Assembly (NCBI GenBank): GCA_026168455.1
Contig: CM047425.1
Coordinates: 92,259,580 to 92,323,579 of the forward strand
DNA length: 64,000 nt
From: Theocolax elegans
Lineage: Eukaryota > Arthropoda > Insecta > Hymenoptera > Cerocephalidae
Reading direction: 5' to 3'
Shown: one piece after another, positions 11,421 to 23,979 of the stretch
Position numbering within the stretch: the stretch's first letter is position 1
Layout of the letters: each line of letters begins with the position of its first letter
The notes under the pieces: model-generated
Told to the model about the DNA's origin: nothing
What the model saw: only the letters and a program-made list of their open reading frames with translations
Database searches by the model: none
Position numbers and translations under genes: made by a program

Positions 11421-12780
11421 CGTATAGCTATACATCTATACCAAGCGCAATCCAACCACTTATTATTGCGTTACACGTACTCTAATATTATATATACATA
11501 CGCAGTACTTTTATGGCTATATACACTTTCGCCAATTTCAATTCATATTTTTCCCTTTTTTGTAACAAACTTCTACGGTTAATTATAACCAACTATTTTA
11601 TTTTATATCTATGCATCATTTTTTATTAATATGATCCTATTTTATATATTTATGTTTGTTGTAAATATTCTTATATAGAGAATTGAATAATCGAAAAAAT
11701 TAATTTGAAAATTGTTGAATGAATGTCAGATTAAAACGTACATTTTTATAAAACGTCACTTTGAATTTATCACAAAATATTTGCATAATTAAACAAATAT
11801 ATGAGAATCTATATGTATAGTAATGTTGGAAGAGCATAAATTTAGTGGTTAAATACGTGGTCTATAATCTTCATGGACAATATCGAGGTTGCGACGGATC
11901 GCACCATCTCGTTTCCTGAAATCGCATCCCGCTCATGTCTATCCATTTTATGAAGTCAATCAAGATCGCGTCGTCTCCGACCACCCGAGTGAAATAGCAT
12001 GATAAAGAAGAGAGGATAGGAAAGGGGCGAGAGTGAGAGAGGCAGAGAGGGAGAGGGAAAACGACAGAGATGAAACGAGCCATCAAGTCGAGCTGAAAGG
12101 CACGGACGGCGAATCGTCGTTGTAATTTCATCCCCGTGATACGGCGTATAGTCGTTATATACCTTCGTCGCGTTAATCTACGCCGAGTCCACAATTAATC
12201 GTCTCTTATAACTAAGATACACGGACGCACACTTTCTCCTAGGATATACAAGTTTTTTTTTCTTCGCCACCCGCATTATTTTACGAATTCGCAAACACTG
12301 GCTTTGCAATTACAAATGGCCAGATTTTATCTTACTTTAAGAGTGCATCAAATACGCAGTGTTTATTAGAAACTTATGTTAATTCGCAATGTTATTGTTT
12401 GTTTAAAAGAATCGTCAACGTACGTATAAATTGAGAAAAAAATTTTGTTATCCTTGATCTTTACAGTAAATACTTGTGTAAATTATGTACAGGCATTCGC
12501 ATATGCCTCCGCAGAATTGACCTTTGTAAATTTTGTAGTTTAAATAAATAAATAAAAAATAAATGAGGTATTTTAATCTTGAAATACGGAATAGTTTTTG
12601 TAAATACCCTACCTGCCGTATAGAAGAGAACTATTTAAAAGTACATTTAATTAAGATGGCTTATCAACGGTATTTTCCAAAATTTTAAAACGGTTCGAAA
12701 CTGATTTTAATTAACGATCGGTGTCCGTTTGGTATTGATTACTTAATTCCCATTAGAGGAACAACCTTGTCACGACTTAG
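11420..12780. other. Presumed Pitx intron with island at 11870-12200
   Basis: AT-rich flanks surround a CpG-containing, purine-rich patch. The 107-codon minus frame there (11871-12194) is Arg- and Ser-rich with no recognised domain and no support from splice sites. Confidence 0.4.
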
Positions 12781-13197
12781 CGCACGCAGTCGACTGCTCA
12801 CGATATATCTATACAGGTGTATGTATAGTTAGGTATAGAGGACGTATAAAGATTCGAAAGTTCATTCATCAAGTTTACGAGCTCGACGCGCAACCAGAGC
12901 TACGCGGAGATTTCACGGTAGATGTCGTTAAAGTTTACGGGCATGGGCTGTATATATACGTCGAGCGTAGCTTCTCTTTCGAGCACGGTACCGCAAACCC
13001 GGACTGCTTTCTCACGAAAGGTTCCGTATATACGTCTGAAGCACCTCCAACGCCGCATCGCCGCGCCTAGATACGCGAGTCGAGCTTATTGATTCCCTCC
13101 GAGACACCAAACGAGAGACGCTTTTCCACCTCTCTCTCTCTTTCGAGCTTCCCGCTTGCATCGTCTGGCTCTCGTTTCATCTTCATCTCTTCCGACG

Positions 13198-13229
<32 letters not shown>

Positions 13230-13280
13230 TATCTTTCTTCCTCTTACATTTGCAACTCTATTCCACGTTAAAACTTTACA
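12780..13280. promoter_or_regulatory. Promoter-like CpG-rich island
   Basis: CpG-rich sequence with TATA-like motifs (GTATAAAG near 12845-12852 and TATATATA near 12951-12958), ending in a (CT)n run at 13198-13222. It lies 2.4-2.8 kb upstream of the Pitx homeodomain exon. It could be an internal promoter or enhancer. Transcription start evidence is needed, so the call is weak. Confidence 0.25.
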
Positions 13281-15625
13281 ACGTTTCGCCTTGTCCTAAT
13301 TTGCTGCACTTCTCTATTTAAATTATTATATTTAATTCCTTTTGTTTCGATAACGTACTTTGTAGTTGAGTACATTCTTACTAACGATTATTGCAGTATC
13401 GAATTAGTATTAGATTAGCAAAGTTTAAGTAACGTTAAAATAAATAATTGTTAGGTAAAATACTTGCTACAATACAATATATACTACATCGTATTGTTGT
13501 AAATGCAGTTACAAAAACACGTAAAACTATGAGCGTCTGACCGAAAATCGACTGTTCTACTGCATACTGACCCCTATGCTAACAAATACATCACTTTGAA
13601 ATGGTTCATAATATGATCAAGTTCGGTATAACATGCAATTTATACTATGCGTATATCTTATACAATTTTAAATTAATTACCGAACGAAATTTAGTGACAT
13701 TCGTCACGTAATACACCGAGAAGAGAAAAAAATGGGAGTAGTGGTGCATTGTTCACGAGGACGTAAGAGAGTATGTAATCGCTTCTAAGAACAGACGCGT
13801 TTTGCGGTTTTTCGTTTAGCAAAGTGGCATGTCGTCGATAAAAATAAAAAGGCGCGCAAAGGAAACTCGCGGACCGAAGCATATTATTCTTCATTAGGCC
13901 TACACCCTCTTTCAATGACTCGTCGCGGCGCTTAACGTCGCCACCGCGATCGTTCGGTCATCCATCTTGCCAGGATCCCAGGAGCGTTTACTTACCTCCT
14001 CCCGTTACGAACTCTTATTCCTTGCGCACGCGGCGCCTCCATTCTTTTCCGGGCCACCCCTCCTTCTCGTTCATCTTACAGTTACGCGAGAGAGACGTGC
14101 ACCCGAGCGCAACCACCCGTATAATTGCCGACGAATGAGTTTCTCTCCCCTTCTTTACCGGGAAATGTACTCCTATATATATATATATATATATAAATAG
14201 AAGGGAGAGTGGGATTGTGTGGTACGGCGAAGCCCGAGACTTGCCAAACTGAGTTCTCTATTGGTAAACTCGGTATGAAATCGCAATTAGAGGGTGGAAA
14301 TAGTTGGTATTGCCCTGAATACCGATATATTTTTATATAATTGTGTTTGATGTAAATGTAATTTTTAGACATATTGACTCTGGTAAACTAGTGCAATATT
14401 AATGTAAATATATTTATAGTTCGAACGATTCGGATGCTAGCGACGAAAATTTTTGACGGTTGAAAAAGTAAAAGCTGCTCGCAAGTGGAGGATAGTATCG
14501 AGCGTAATATCAAGCAACCGAGTAAAGCGCGCCGCCTTGAATTAACGCCGTCATATTTCAGGATGGCAGAGAGGCAGCGAACCACCGCGAGCTCCAAGGG
14601 GGTTTCCTCTGCCATTTGTCTCCGAAACGTCTCTCTCCCTCTTCTCCCTCACACTAGCTCTTTCATTTTCTCCTTTTCTTTCTCTCCTTTCTACTCCCTT
14701 TCTTCCGAGGTTTTATCATGAGTAATACGCCGCGAAGACGATACATATAAATCTGGGAAACCTCGTCAGTGTAGGACGTGGAAACTTTCAAACGCGAGAA
14801 GGAATAAACGTATCCAAATGGAAACTTTTAATCAGTGAGTCGAGAGATGAATATAAGAGGGTTAAAAACAACGTAGGGGACACGGAAATTATCGTCATAG
14901 GAAATTCCGTACGACAGGTTTTTGCATGGAATCCTGAAATGCTACTTAAGCCATGCTTTAACATGATTAATGCTCGAATATTATGCTTGATTCATTGATT
15001 CGAAACTAATAGAATGAGATAATTTAATACTCATTAAAGATATTCAAAACTACATTATTATATTGATAAATAAATATATAGCTATCGATGTTTAAAATAT
15101 CGAGAATTTATCAAAATCATTTTATGAATTGTATGAAGTAATTTTAAGGTATAGAAATAAAATTGAAAAAGACTTTTCTATGCAGCCATAAGAATATAAA
15201 ACAATTTTATTTCATCGATCCTTCCTATGAATTTCATTTAAATAGATTTTAAACTTTCTTATACGTGTGTGTGTACGTGTATGTATGTGTTTCGTACCAG
15301 AAAAGGGTATTACTTTATATACTATAATATATAAAATGATATTTTGTCTAAATAAGAATATTGAGCTAAGAAATTGCAAAATTTGATATGCTTGGTGTAA
15401 ACACAAAACTTAAAGCCAGTATAAATTCATAAACAAACAGACCAATACAAATACTGAGGCGATTTTCCTAAAAATATTTAAATGTTTCATACAGTTGAAA
15501 ATCAGTACCAAATGAAAAAATGAATAAACAGAACCTCGTTTATTGTACATAATGTTGAAATTGGATATCTTGTATTTTTGTAGCTAGTTAGACAAGTAAT
15601 AATTGGTGATGTATTTGCGTTACAG
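13280..15625. other. Presumed Pitx intron with islands at 13690-14200 and 14480-14760
   Basis: Two GC islands rich in CpG and CT are separated by AT-rich DNA. An (AT)n run lies at about 14174-14194. The intron ends in a conventional 3' splice site at 15624-15625 (GCGTTACAG). Confidence 0.5.
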
Positions 15626-16375
15626 GTTTGGTTCAAGAATCGTCGAGCGAAATGGCGGAAGCGCGAGCGCAACGCGATCAACGCGGTCGCAGCCGAGAGG
15701 GGGTTCACGACAGCCGGGCTGAACAGCTTCATCGGTCCAAGTTTCCCCGACTCGGACTCTTTCTACAACTACGGGACGTACAACAACTGGGCGTCGAAAG
15801 TACCTTCGCCGTTGAACAGCAAGAGCTTCACCTGGCCGGTGAACCCGCTGAGCAGCGTCGTCCAGCCTAGCGGGCACCACCACCATCACCCCCAGGTCAG
15901 CCCGGTGAATTGCTTCAACACGGCGACGTCGCTCGCGGGTACTCACGTAGGTGGGATGTCGGTTGGTCAAGCCGCGACTTCCATGATCCCAGGAATGGGG
16001 TCAGCACTAAGCGTGGCCGGATCCCCGGTGGCGGCGAGCAGCGCGGCCTGTCCTTACGCGGCTCCAACGGCACCCCACCCACCGTACGGACCACCGGTGT
16101 ACCACCGTACAGTCGCATCTCCGGAGAACGTGATGACCAACAGCTTAGCGTCTTTGCGACTGAAAGCGAAGCAGCACGCGAGCAGCTACTCGAGCTTCAG
16201 CCCGAGCGTGGGTAGCAACAACACGAGCAGAGGTGGTAGCGCGGGCGCTGGGAGTATCAGTCCGGTGAGTTCGAGGGCTTCCTCGGGAGGTGGTCTGAGC
16301 GCGTGCCAATACGCCATAGCGGCAGGAGGGGCGAACCCACATTCTCCCGATGCAACCGCGAGAGCTCAGGTTTGA
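15626..16375 (+). CDS. Ptx1: Pitx/Ptx1 homeobox protein, terminal coding exon
   Basis: Pitx is a bicoid-class paired-type homeodomain transcription factor acting in the nucleus on TAATCC-type sites. The exon follows a CAG acceptor and opens in frame at homeodomain residue 47 (VWFKNRRAKWRKRERN), with Lys50, which sets bicoid-class specificity. Interrupting the homeodomain between residues 46 and 47 matches the known Pitx intron. Further on are the conserved NNW and FTWPVNPL segments, His-, Ala- and Gly-rich linkers, and the OAR motif SLASLRLKAKQH at 16142-16177. Near the end, LSACQYA matches the family C-terminus. The exon encodes 249 residues before TGA at 16373-16375. The other homeodomain residues lie upstream of the window. 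The call is firm for Pitx. Confidence 0.93.
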   Translation, partial: VWFKNRRAKWRKRERNAINAVAAERGFTTAGLNSFIGPSFPDSDSFYNYGTYNNWASKVPSPLNSKSFTWPVNPLSSVVQPSGHHHHHPQVSPVNCFNTATSLAGTHVGGMSVGQAATSMIPGMGSALSVAGSPVAASSAACPYAAPTAPHPPYGPPVYHRTVASPENVMTNSLASLRLKAKQHASSYSSFSPSVGSNNTSRGGSAGAGSISPVSSRASSGGGLSACQYAIAAGGANPHSPDATARAQV

Positions 16376-16753
16376 GGCGAGGCGGGGGCTTCGAGTAGCC
16401 CCCATCATCAGCACGCGAGCGACGATATGCAGCAGCGTAATTCACCGACCGAGAAGTCCAGGTCGTCACCAGCGTTATCCTCGACGACCTCCTCGATGGC
16501 CTCGCCGAATAACTATCTCTTCGAGGACGAAAGTGCCACGACGACGGATCGTAAGATGTCCGAGCAAGAGGAGATGACCGCGCCAGTCTCGGTCGAAAGG
16601 ATAACCTTGGGTAGCGGACCCTCGGTTGTCGGAGGACTCGCTGGTTATCTTCATCACTCGGCTTCGGGGTATTGGCCACCTTTAATCTACGACTGGCCGG
16701 AAAACGCCTCGCTCCAACTTCAGAGTCGCGAAGATAATCCGCATCGGGGATAG
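16376..16753 (+). other. In-frame 125-codon open extension after the Pitx stop
   Basis: Directly after the TGA, the same frame stays open until TAG at 16751-16753. The predicted extension is Ser/Thr-rich, then acidic (FEDES, EQEEM), then hydrophobic and aromatic (GYWPPLIYDWPE). By hand count about 64 percent of its codons end in G or C. It could be reached by readthrough (VAL-TGA-GLY context) or by splicing that removes the TGA, since CAG|GTTTGAG at the stop resembles a weak donor. It could also simply be GC-rich 3' UTR, because long antisense frames exist here too. Confidence 0.45.
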
Positions 16754-18720
16754 CCGAGGTGGTGGTCGTGGTCGTGGTCGTGGATTCGAGGCTGGACTTT
16801 ATTCTTTTACGCTGGTCTCTTCTTACGAGCTCTTGTTGCTTACATTTGTTCAATATTTTCGTACGAGCGGATCTGTAAAAAACCTCGCGCGTTCCCGAAA
16901 TGTTTTGTTGAGGCGTGCACTGTCGCGTCTCGCGCATAGACTCAGTGGATTTAACCGAGTTGTGAGACGGTGATGTGCTTAGTCGTTACATGTTCAATGA
17001 TACGGAATTTCGTCGGTTAAGCGCGTACCGACCTGTAATAATGTAAATGGTTGTATCGCGGTATAATTCTAAACAAAAAAAGAGAGTATAACTAGCACCA
17101 TGTTTTTTTATCTCTTTCGGTTTGAAAGATCCATTTGTAGAAATACATTCATCCTGGTAGAGATTAAAATATATGCAAAGCCGAGTGGCCAAGAAAATGG
17201 TTAATGATTAAGATATTAACGGCTAGTTTGCTGGTTCTTATTAAACGATTTTTCTCGTAACCACGATAGACCAATTAAATTTTTGTATTGGTGTAACCTT
17301 CAGTAATACTCATACCTGCAGATCTACTTGTATTAGATAGCAAATATTGTTTTCTATTCTTTTTTTTCACCTTAATCCTTACTATTATTCATTGCAAAAT
17401 TAATGTATTAAAGATCTTTGAATATTTATTAGAGAAAGACTGTTTAATTTTAAGTAGAAAACTAGTCAAGTGTCTAAACATTTTGATACTATACACTAGC
17501 TATTTTCTAGCCCAAAGAAAAGTTTCAGATTTCCACCACAGTTATTGTCCAAATATTTGCGTAAGTTCTTGTAAACACACGGACAAACATGATAATACCG
17601 TCGAGAAGAAAAGCAGACGTAGAAGTTCTAAATTTCAAACTGCTTTCCGAATTTTTCGACCTTTTACTGTCATTATAAACGCGTATTGTAATTATATATA
17701 GAACGAATTCGAAATACGATCGCATTAAAAGAAAGTTACCGAATACTGCGAATTATGCATGCGTAAAATCGATTTAAAAAAAAAGAAGGAAGAAAGGAAG
17801 AAAGAGAAAGAATTATCGAATGCGAATGAAAAATCGTTGGATCCGCGAGCAATAAAAATCGACGGATCGAATTTACTCACTATCCTGTAGATATCTGTAT
17901 AGTAGATGTTCGTTCGTACGGGACGATGGATGTATACCAGACAAACAAAATGTTGTTACGTACAAGCGAAGGCAGGAATAAACTGAGATGATAATAAGTT
18001 ATATAAAAGAAAAAAAAAATATGTAAGCGCTAATCGAGTTCGGCAAATACCAAAAAATTTTCATAGATCGATAAGGAGTCACAACGTAACCTATTATGGG
18101 GACTAAGTCAAGTGCGAGTGATTTTGTTTTTTTTGCAGCAGCGAAAAATGTGTACAGTGTATGGAGGGCGTGGGTTACTTATAACCGATTAGACGTGCGA
18201 TATAAATACATTTATTAATATCAGTGAATTATAGTTGTATAGAGTAATCGGTATCCCTACAAGTTACACCTCGTGCGACTTTGCGATATTTAGTTATATA
18301 CATATATATTTTTAATTTTCAACTGTGCCATACTATTTGTTTGTTTTTATTGTATTGTTTTAGCGATTATTTATATTTAAATGAAAATAGAAAATTTAAT
18401 AGAGAATGAGATCGACTGGGTACTGATGTCGATGCAATAATAGTGTGGAAATTGCTATTGAAAAAAAAAATACATATATATTATTTAAGTTTGTTATAAA
18501 TTGTGAAAAGTCGATACGAGGTAGCAATGCCATAGGTTGAATTTATATAGTTACGTAAGTTTAGCAATTAAGGAACAACCGATATTCTGTATGAATCCCG
18601 ATGTCGTACAAAAAAGTATAAATAAAGAAATAATTCTCGAACTACATATCCCGAATCATGGTCCGGTGAGATGCGTACGGGCGCATTAAAAAATAAAAAT
18701 TGAAATTTGTCATCCTTACG

Positions 18721-18744
18721 ATAGCGACGTCGCGATGTCGCTAT
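18721..18744. terminator. Perfect 8-bp hairpin near Pitx 3' end
   Basis: ATAGCGAC pairs with GTCGCTAT across an 8-base loop, between the two best polyadenylation signals. It may be a 3' end or mRNA-stability structure. Function is not shown, and it is not a terminator in the bacterial sense. Confidence 0.3.
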
Positions 18745-18830
18745 TACTAAATGTACACGTTCCTAATCGGCGCATCTAACGCCGAAAGGCACAACTTGTA
18801 ATCTAGTCACAATAAAACCAATTCTACTCT

Positions 18831-21638
18831 AATTCAATTATTATTATTTACATTATACCTATATATATATAACCATGCTGCATTGCTAACAATTCTTTTT
18901 TTATTTCATACATATTATAAACTTTTATATATATAAGCACGTAATTATTCTTTTTTGATTGTAAATACTTAATTAAATTTCAATGTGACTGAAACATAGT
19001 ATTAAAAAAAAGTCTTTTTAAGACTGCACGAATAAAAGTTTGAGCCAATAAGATAACAAAATTTGTTTTTTCTTTAACTCTATTTTTATAAACCGTAATT
19101 ATATATTTAGCTCGTTTTAAAAAAAGGGAGTGTATTTAAGGTTTAATTTGTCCTTATCAGAATTGCTTTTCCTGATTGTATTAACAATTTAAAATACTGT
19201 AGAAAATCTAATTACACGTACGTAATATGATCCATAAAAAGTTCTACAATGAAAATTTTTCAAGTTCATAACGTAATATCATTAAAATTGGATGTAAAAT
19301 AATTTTGACATAATAAAATTAGAGCTGAAGTACATATAAATATTGCAGCGAAGACGGAGCATAACAGTTGTAAAAATGACCTATTTTATTTCGAGTTAAA
19401 AAAAAGGAAATAAATCGATTAATTCGTTCGAGTGACGAGCCCTTGGAACCGATTAAACTGCAATAATCCCATTGTGCAAATACAATAACGTGTGGGTACT
19501 CGGATGTTAGCGTCGGTAAGGAAACTTTAACGCGGGGAACATTGCGCGTGTAATGCATCCTATTATATACATGTACATAGAAAGAAGGGGTCCGGAGACA
19601 GTCGAGCTCGATAAATTATGCACCCTCGTCCTTGCGAAAGGGCGAGAGGTTGGGCTTTATACGCGCCGCGAGCCAAAGCAAACCCAGCGCCTTTATTACA
19701 ATATCGTTGCGCGTTAATGTTATACCTATTACGGGATATTATGGCCGCCGTATGTTGCTCGACGAGCGTCTCTTGCGCCCCGCACGATGAATGCGAAATC
19801 TGAATTCATTATACCCGAGGTTGCTTATATATACACACACGCGCGCACACACACACACACACCTATATATATGCGTGTGTATGTATAGAGGCTCCCTTAT
19901 TCCCTCGGTCGCGGTATTTTAATTGCCTTCTTGCTTTTCTTTCCAAACGCCCCCGAATTAATTGTCGCTTTGCGCTTAGGAGCGCGAAAAATGGTAATCC
20001 TCCTGTTATTCCTCGCGGTCCTCCTAATGGAACGGAAATAATGAGATTGTGGGTACACTTCTTCCTTTTGTTTAAATTTTATTTAAATATACGCGTTTTT
20101 ACATTTCTAATGTATTATTACCTCTATGAAATTCCTCGTTATTTTAATTCTGAATTAATTGTTTATTTGCGGTTAAAAATATCGTTGGCCAAAACAAATC
20201 GGTATTATTATTGTTTGTATTAATACATTTTTTACAATTTTATTTACAATAAAAAGTTAATCGTCTTTACTGGGATAAATAATTAATTGTTTATTACAAT
20301 TTTAGTAAATTTTTTATTTACTGTCACATAGTAATGTTCGAGAAATTTCTCCTTGACACGGAGAAACGCATTTCAGGGTACACGTCAGCCAATCTCGTCG
20401 AAAATACACGTTTGAAGAAGATAAAGCACGGCAATTAACATCAAATGCACGACCCATAAGAGGTAATAAAGATATTCCCTGATATCTACGCAAACATCTT
20501 AAAAAGCCTTATCTACTGCAAGACTGTACACAGTCGTTTACTTGTATCTTCCTTCCTTTACAAACAAGAGATATGTTTAAGATGCTAGCATTATTACAGT
20601 TTGATCTTTCTATTTCATGTATATGGTAAAGTGTATTACTTAATGCATTATATTCTTTTCTTATATGCAATTTCAATCAATTTATTTATAAATGTTCCTA
20701 TTATAAATATAATACTAATTGAATTTTATAATATTCAATACTAAATTTATATTATTTATTTATCACAATGCATGATATTTGTTATTAACATAAAATTGTA
20801 GTAATTATTTTAGAAGAAGTAAAATATTTAACATTAGCAATTTCAAAGTATCGTTAATAAGTTCACAATATAAAGCTATACAACAATTTTGTTTTACATA
20901 AATACACAATGGTAACATACCAAAGAAAATACCCAAATGACTATTTATATAAATGAAATATGGAGATTCCAGAGTATACCTTTTTAGTAAAATGTAAAAA
21001 AGATCGTGTCACAAAACGAACTAATCCCTATAATCTTTTCAAAAATACGCATACATTTTCTGTAATTCTTTTTAGTTTCGAGATAAAAATATTTTTTCCT
21101 ATACAAACCTTTGCCGGAGCTCGTCGAGAAAGCTAAGATGTGAGGGTCGAAAAGAGAGGATACGCAGAGTGGATCTCGCGAACGGCGCGTTATTTATTGG
21201 CAGTACGCGGGTTCTTCCGACGGGAAAACATGGGTCGTCTTCGTCTTCGAGAGCATTTTAGTCAGCCGTAATACTAGTACTACTAGAGATTTATACAATT
21301 CTATAATAGTATTTTTACGCTTTGTCCAATGGGTATACGGTTGGACATACGTAACCACGTGGATTATCTATTACTATAATTAAAATTTACCGATAATGGT
21401 TTTATAATACTCATTTTAAAAATAATACTCATCAACAAATTAAAATTAACTATTAAATCTTAATACTGTGCATGTATAAAACATAATTCGCTCCATTAGT
21501 ATGCAAACCATTTGGTATATAATTTGTTTGCAAAAAAAGTCAATTATGTTGTGGTCTCGATTATTTTATTAATAATATGGAGTGTAGGAATAATTATTGT
21601 AAAATGAGTGTATATACGTATTTTAGAAAGGTATTTTT
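18831..21638. other. Intergenic DNA with GC islands
   Basis: AT-rich overall. Islands lie at 19480-20040, containing an AC/CG alternating repeat (about 19833-19862) and a GGTAATCC motif near 19992, and at 21110-21260. A small patch lies at 20340-20470. No exon with good splice sites on both sides was recognised. Confidence 0.45.
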
Positions 21639-21660
21639 GTGTATTCGTTGATTTTCGCAG

Positions 21661-21890
21661 TCGGAGTGTATAGTAGAAGCGATCGCCCTCCCACTTTGCC
21701 GGTGTACACGTTAGATACATTTACAAAGCCAGCGTTGATTGCTCCGTTTGGGGGTAGCAAGAGCAGCGCCAGCTCTATGCAAATGGCAATCAGCGAGAGT
21801 GCGGAGCTCGGTTGTTCGCTTTCCTATGCATACAAGGATCAAGATCTCGCCTCTCTCTGTGCGCTCAAAACGTATTATATGCGCACCCCT
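21661..21890 (+). other. Possible orphan exon or enhancer island
   Basis: A clean pyrimidine-rich acceptor (TTGATTTTCGCAG, ending 21660) is followed by about 230 bases open in the frame reading GVYSRSDRPPTLPVYTLD and onwards, until a CT/CA-rich microsatellite. The octamer ATGCAAAT, a POU-factor site, lies at 21777-21784. No convincing donor was found before the microsatellite and I do not recognise the peptide. It could be a terminal or alternative exon, or a regulatory element. Confidence 0.3.
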
Positions 21891-23979
21891 ACCACCTTTC
21901 TCTTTCTGTCTCTGTCTCTATCTGTCTCTGTCTCCGTCTCCAACTATATTCGTACACACATACACACACATATACATATACGTACACGTCGCATCTATAT
22001 ACGCTTCTTTTACAATATCCTAATCTCTATTCTCTTTCTCGTTTCATTTTTTACTTTCGCAATGTATTTTCCTAGTTTTGTAAAACTGCGTTTCGAGCTA
22101 CTTTGTGTCTTTGACCAATATAGTTTAAACTTTATAAATTTACACTTTATTTAAGATAACAGGGTGATTGTTTACTCAAATACATGAATAAATACGTTTT
22201 AAAGTTGAATGGTATTGTAAAGTTGTGTTAAAAAACGCAGTAAAATAATAATAAGCTTCTATTCGGAAAATAGTTACAAATTAACAAAACATTTGTCATT
22301 TTTTACATAATACTTTTCGGGAGTCTTTTAATAGCGACAATTCTTTAACAAAATAAGGGAATAATTTTCTGTTTCGCGTTGTAAACCAACAAAAAATAAT
22401 AATAACTAAATCCCAGAGATTTTGGAACGCTAAACTCCCGCACTATAAATCACACATTCTAGTTTAATTGCAATTATTATTCGCACTACATAATTCTCTA
22501 ATAAATATCGATTCATCCAATAATTTAACGGTGGGGCCATTAAATTTTATAGGAGATTCGGTTGCGCGCGGTTGCGGGTTACGAAAATGCGCGAGGTTTA
22601 ATTCGTCGTGTGTACAACAATGCAAATGACTAATCCGCGAGTCGAATAAAAAGAAAGAGGTGTTTACTTCGCGGCGTGCGTCCCCGAAGTGAAATAAAAG
22701 AAGAAGAAGAAGAAGAAGAAGAAGATGAAGACGAAGACGAATACGAGGAAGGAGAAGAGCACATAGCCACATGATTCAACGCTTTGTCAGAAGAGGACTC
22801 GCCGAGTCTCCCTTTACACAGAGAGGCTGCACCTGCAGGGCACTTTGAAGTAAGGTGGGTAATCCCTGGTCGCGCGAACGCAAGCACGATGGCGCGCGCA
22901 CCTAAGCCTTCATGATTTAGAATCTTGCACGAGTATTTTAAGAATCCCTAGCGTGCCCGGTAGGTTCGCGTGTACGCGAAAGCGCACGATTTCCCTCGTA
23001 AAATTGACACGCGGTTTTGCTATTGGTTTTTGCGATAAGGGGATTTCCTTGTTGTGCCGTATTGAGATACACACCTTGCAGTCGTGCGATATAACAATAT
23101 TTTTACGTGTTGTGAATCGATCCATCAAACTCGTAACGGCATACAAATTTGTTTAAAAATTATTTTAATGAGCTGATGTTAGTGAAAGATATCTGCCAGG
23201 ATCTATAAACACACGGTAACCCATACACTAAAAGCAATAAATTACCTTCGATACGCGGAAGACAAAAACTCACAGAGATTAGTACGAATTCACTATTTAT
23301 TCGATAATGTTATGTTTTTCTAAAGGAAAACATTTGTTTCAACATTTAAATTTTATCTTTTTATATTATAATGTATTATATTGTAACGTACAATATATTG
23401 AATCAATCGAGTAGAGATCGACGACTCCATCCAGCAACGGGAAAATCACTTACTGTAGTATAGTCTAAAGTGAAGATCAAGAACGAAACGCCTATAATTT
23501 TTTTATAAAGTCCGTACTCACTAAAACTACCAACCATCAAATTATATATTGACTCTACTTATCTTCAAAACCTATCGATTTCATGCATGTAATTAACCAT
23601 TTTCAGCACAAATATAAAATTAAGCAATATATATAGTTGTAGACAGTCTCTTTCAATCCTCCAAAACTCTATTATCGTTTTACCTAACTTTTGAATTGGT
23701 TTGAAGTCACTGCAGAAGCAATGGATTAGTCTGCAGATAACATGAAGATGTGACACTATTTATAATGAATTTCAAAACATTGCTTTAAATTTATAATTGC
23801 AGTAAAATTGATATTCTAAATAAATTAGTTTTTAGATATTAGAGAGATATAGCATAACAATAGTAAAAGAGTATAAAGTAAAATGCGACCTACTTCTGAA
23901 TACAAAGTTGCTCATTTAATTAAACTAGAAGCGCTATACATATCACATTCACATACTGTGCACGTTTAATCTTCAATAC
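21891..23979. other. Intergenic DNA with (GAA)n island
   Basis: CT- and CA-rich sequence to about 21990, AT-rich DNA, then a GC island at 22460-22910 containing an AAG repeat (about 22699-22722). No gene was recognised. AT-rich again to the start of the tandem duplication. Confidence 0.45.

Larger units (their letters stand above)
16376..18830 (+). other. Pitx 3' UTR (extent estimated)
   Basis: GC-rich sequence, including a GTGGTC-type repeat at about 16757-16784, grades into AT-rich DNA. Candidate polyadenylation signals AATAAA lie at 18621-18626 and 18811-18816, with earlier matches near 17850 and 17970. The most distal would give a 3' UTR of about 2.4 kb. No other gene was found in this stretch. 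Confidence 0.5.

Noticed and set aside
14560..14660. Exon starting at an acceptor-like TATTTCAG followed by ATG
   Set aside because: The frame soon becomes CT-tract sequence, with no donor and no similarity to Pitx or other families.
1..15625. Upstream Pitx homeodomain exon in the window
   Set aside because: I looked by eye for the conserved first part of the homeodomain (such as NRYPD) on the plus strand and found no match.
15910..16215. 101-codon frame in another phase of the Pitx exon
   Set aside because: Overlaps the clearly coding Pitx frame and shows no homology.
16257..16937. 226-codon minus-strand frame opposite Pitx
   Set aside because: It is antisense to the Pitx exon and its GC-rich 3' flank; long shadow frames are expected there, and it is Arg/Ser-rich without domains.
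22464..22772. Minus-strand 102-codon frame with a signal-peptide-like start and Leu run
   Set aside because: The Leu run is the translation of an AAG/CTT microsatellite, and the rest has no recognised motif.
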